Source of the DNA: Herbidospora mongoliensis
GTDB taxonomy: Bacteria > Actinomycetota > Actinomycetes > Streptosporangiales > Streptosporangiaceae
Assembly (NCBI RefSeq): GCF_001570545.1
Contig: NZ_BBXD01000010.1
Span: 599,230-663,229 of the forward strand
DNA: 64,000 nucleotides
Direction: 5' to 3'
This document shows, one piece after another, positions 63,525-64,000 of the stretch (positions are counted from its first letter, which is position 1; the number at the start of each line of letters is the position of its first letter). A program made the position numbers and the translations under genes. Under the pieces are notes generated by a model. It worked only from the letters and a program-made list of their open reading frames with translations, was not told the DNA's origin and made no database searches.

Positions 63525-63646
63525 GGGTCCGTTTCTTGAGAACTCAACAGTGTGCTAAAAGCCAGTGCATGATGCACAAACCCCGTCATTTATGACGGAT
63601 TCCTTTGGTTGACATTATGTCAGCCGGGAAAATTCTCTGAAGACAT
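63525..63646 (+). promoter_or_regulatory. rRNA leader with antitermination/processing elements
   Basis: Contains the CTTGAGAACTCAACAGTGTGC element (63535-63555, read without a break here as the conserved actinomycete leader motif), thought to act in antitermination, and the hairpin CCGTCAT/ATGACGG (63583-63589, 63592-63598). Part of this leader should pair with sequence beyond the 16S gene for RNase III processing. Confidence 0.6.

Positions 63647-64000
<354 letters not shown>

Overview
The window is high-GC chromosomal DNA from an actinomycete. The partial 16S rRNA at the right end, the mycothiol-linked proteins, the ClpP1/ClpP2/ClpX block and the many leaderless-looking starts all fit this. 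The gene set and 16S suggest Streptosporangiales, probably Streptosporangiaceae; this placement is inference because no database was searched.

Layout. 1-13.3 kb is mostly housekeeping: prolyl oligopeptidase (cut by the left edge), HNH endonuclease, acetyltransferase, FmdB-type zinc ribbon, class A beta-lactamase-like hydrolase, stand-alone WYL protein, ilvD, NERD protein, amidase, an unknown gene and pepN. 13.3-24.4 kb holds an Rv2466c-like thiol protein behind a SigR-type promoter, aldehyde dehydrogenase, nucleotide-sugar dehydrogenase, def, rpiB, an Eis-type acetyltransferase, a membrane SpoIIE-type phosphatase, an orphan LuxR-type regulator, the site-2 protease rseP, DinB, YjbR and an SDR.

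24.4-32.6 kb is the most unusual accessory block. A TPR-CHAT protease is divergent from a cytoplasmic S8 protease, an RNA polymerase sigma factor, a small protein coupled to the sigma gene, and a large LuxR (LAL) regulator; a beta-rich hypothetical is convergent with the last. The combination recalls, by analogy only, the TPR-CHAT/substrate/sigma arrangement of Craspase loci, here without any CRISPR component. 32.7-34.9 kb is a drug-efflux MFS gene overlapping its MarR regulator, with an operator-like repeat in front.

35.0-42.8 kb is one minus-strand operon for an extracellular polysaccharide: membrane GT2 synthase, three membrane-anchored or secreted beta-helix proteins and UDP-glucose dehydrogenase. 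It has a promoter with an internal dyad at one end and a good intrinsic terminator at the other. A long intergenic stretch follows. Next is a secreted coiled-coil cell-wall enzyme under a c-di-AMP (ydaO/yuaA) riboswitch and apparently started from CTG, then galT with its DeoR regulator, a DinB-like protein, a CLC channel, a small membrane protein and a GAF-SpoIIE-ATPase phosphatase.

51.2-64 kb contains divergent tRNA-Pro and tRNA-Gly, CutA, a flavoprotein, an SDR overlapping a nucleotidyltransferase-GNAT fusion, a divergent RsbW-like ATPase and XRE/DUF5753 regulator pair with repeated TGCAC boxes between them, then tig, clpP1-clpP2, clpX, valS, and an rRNA operon with tandem promoters whose 16S gene runs off the right edge.
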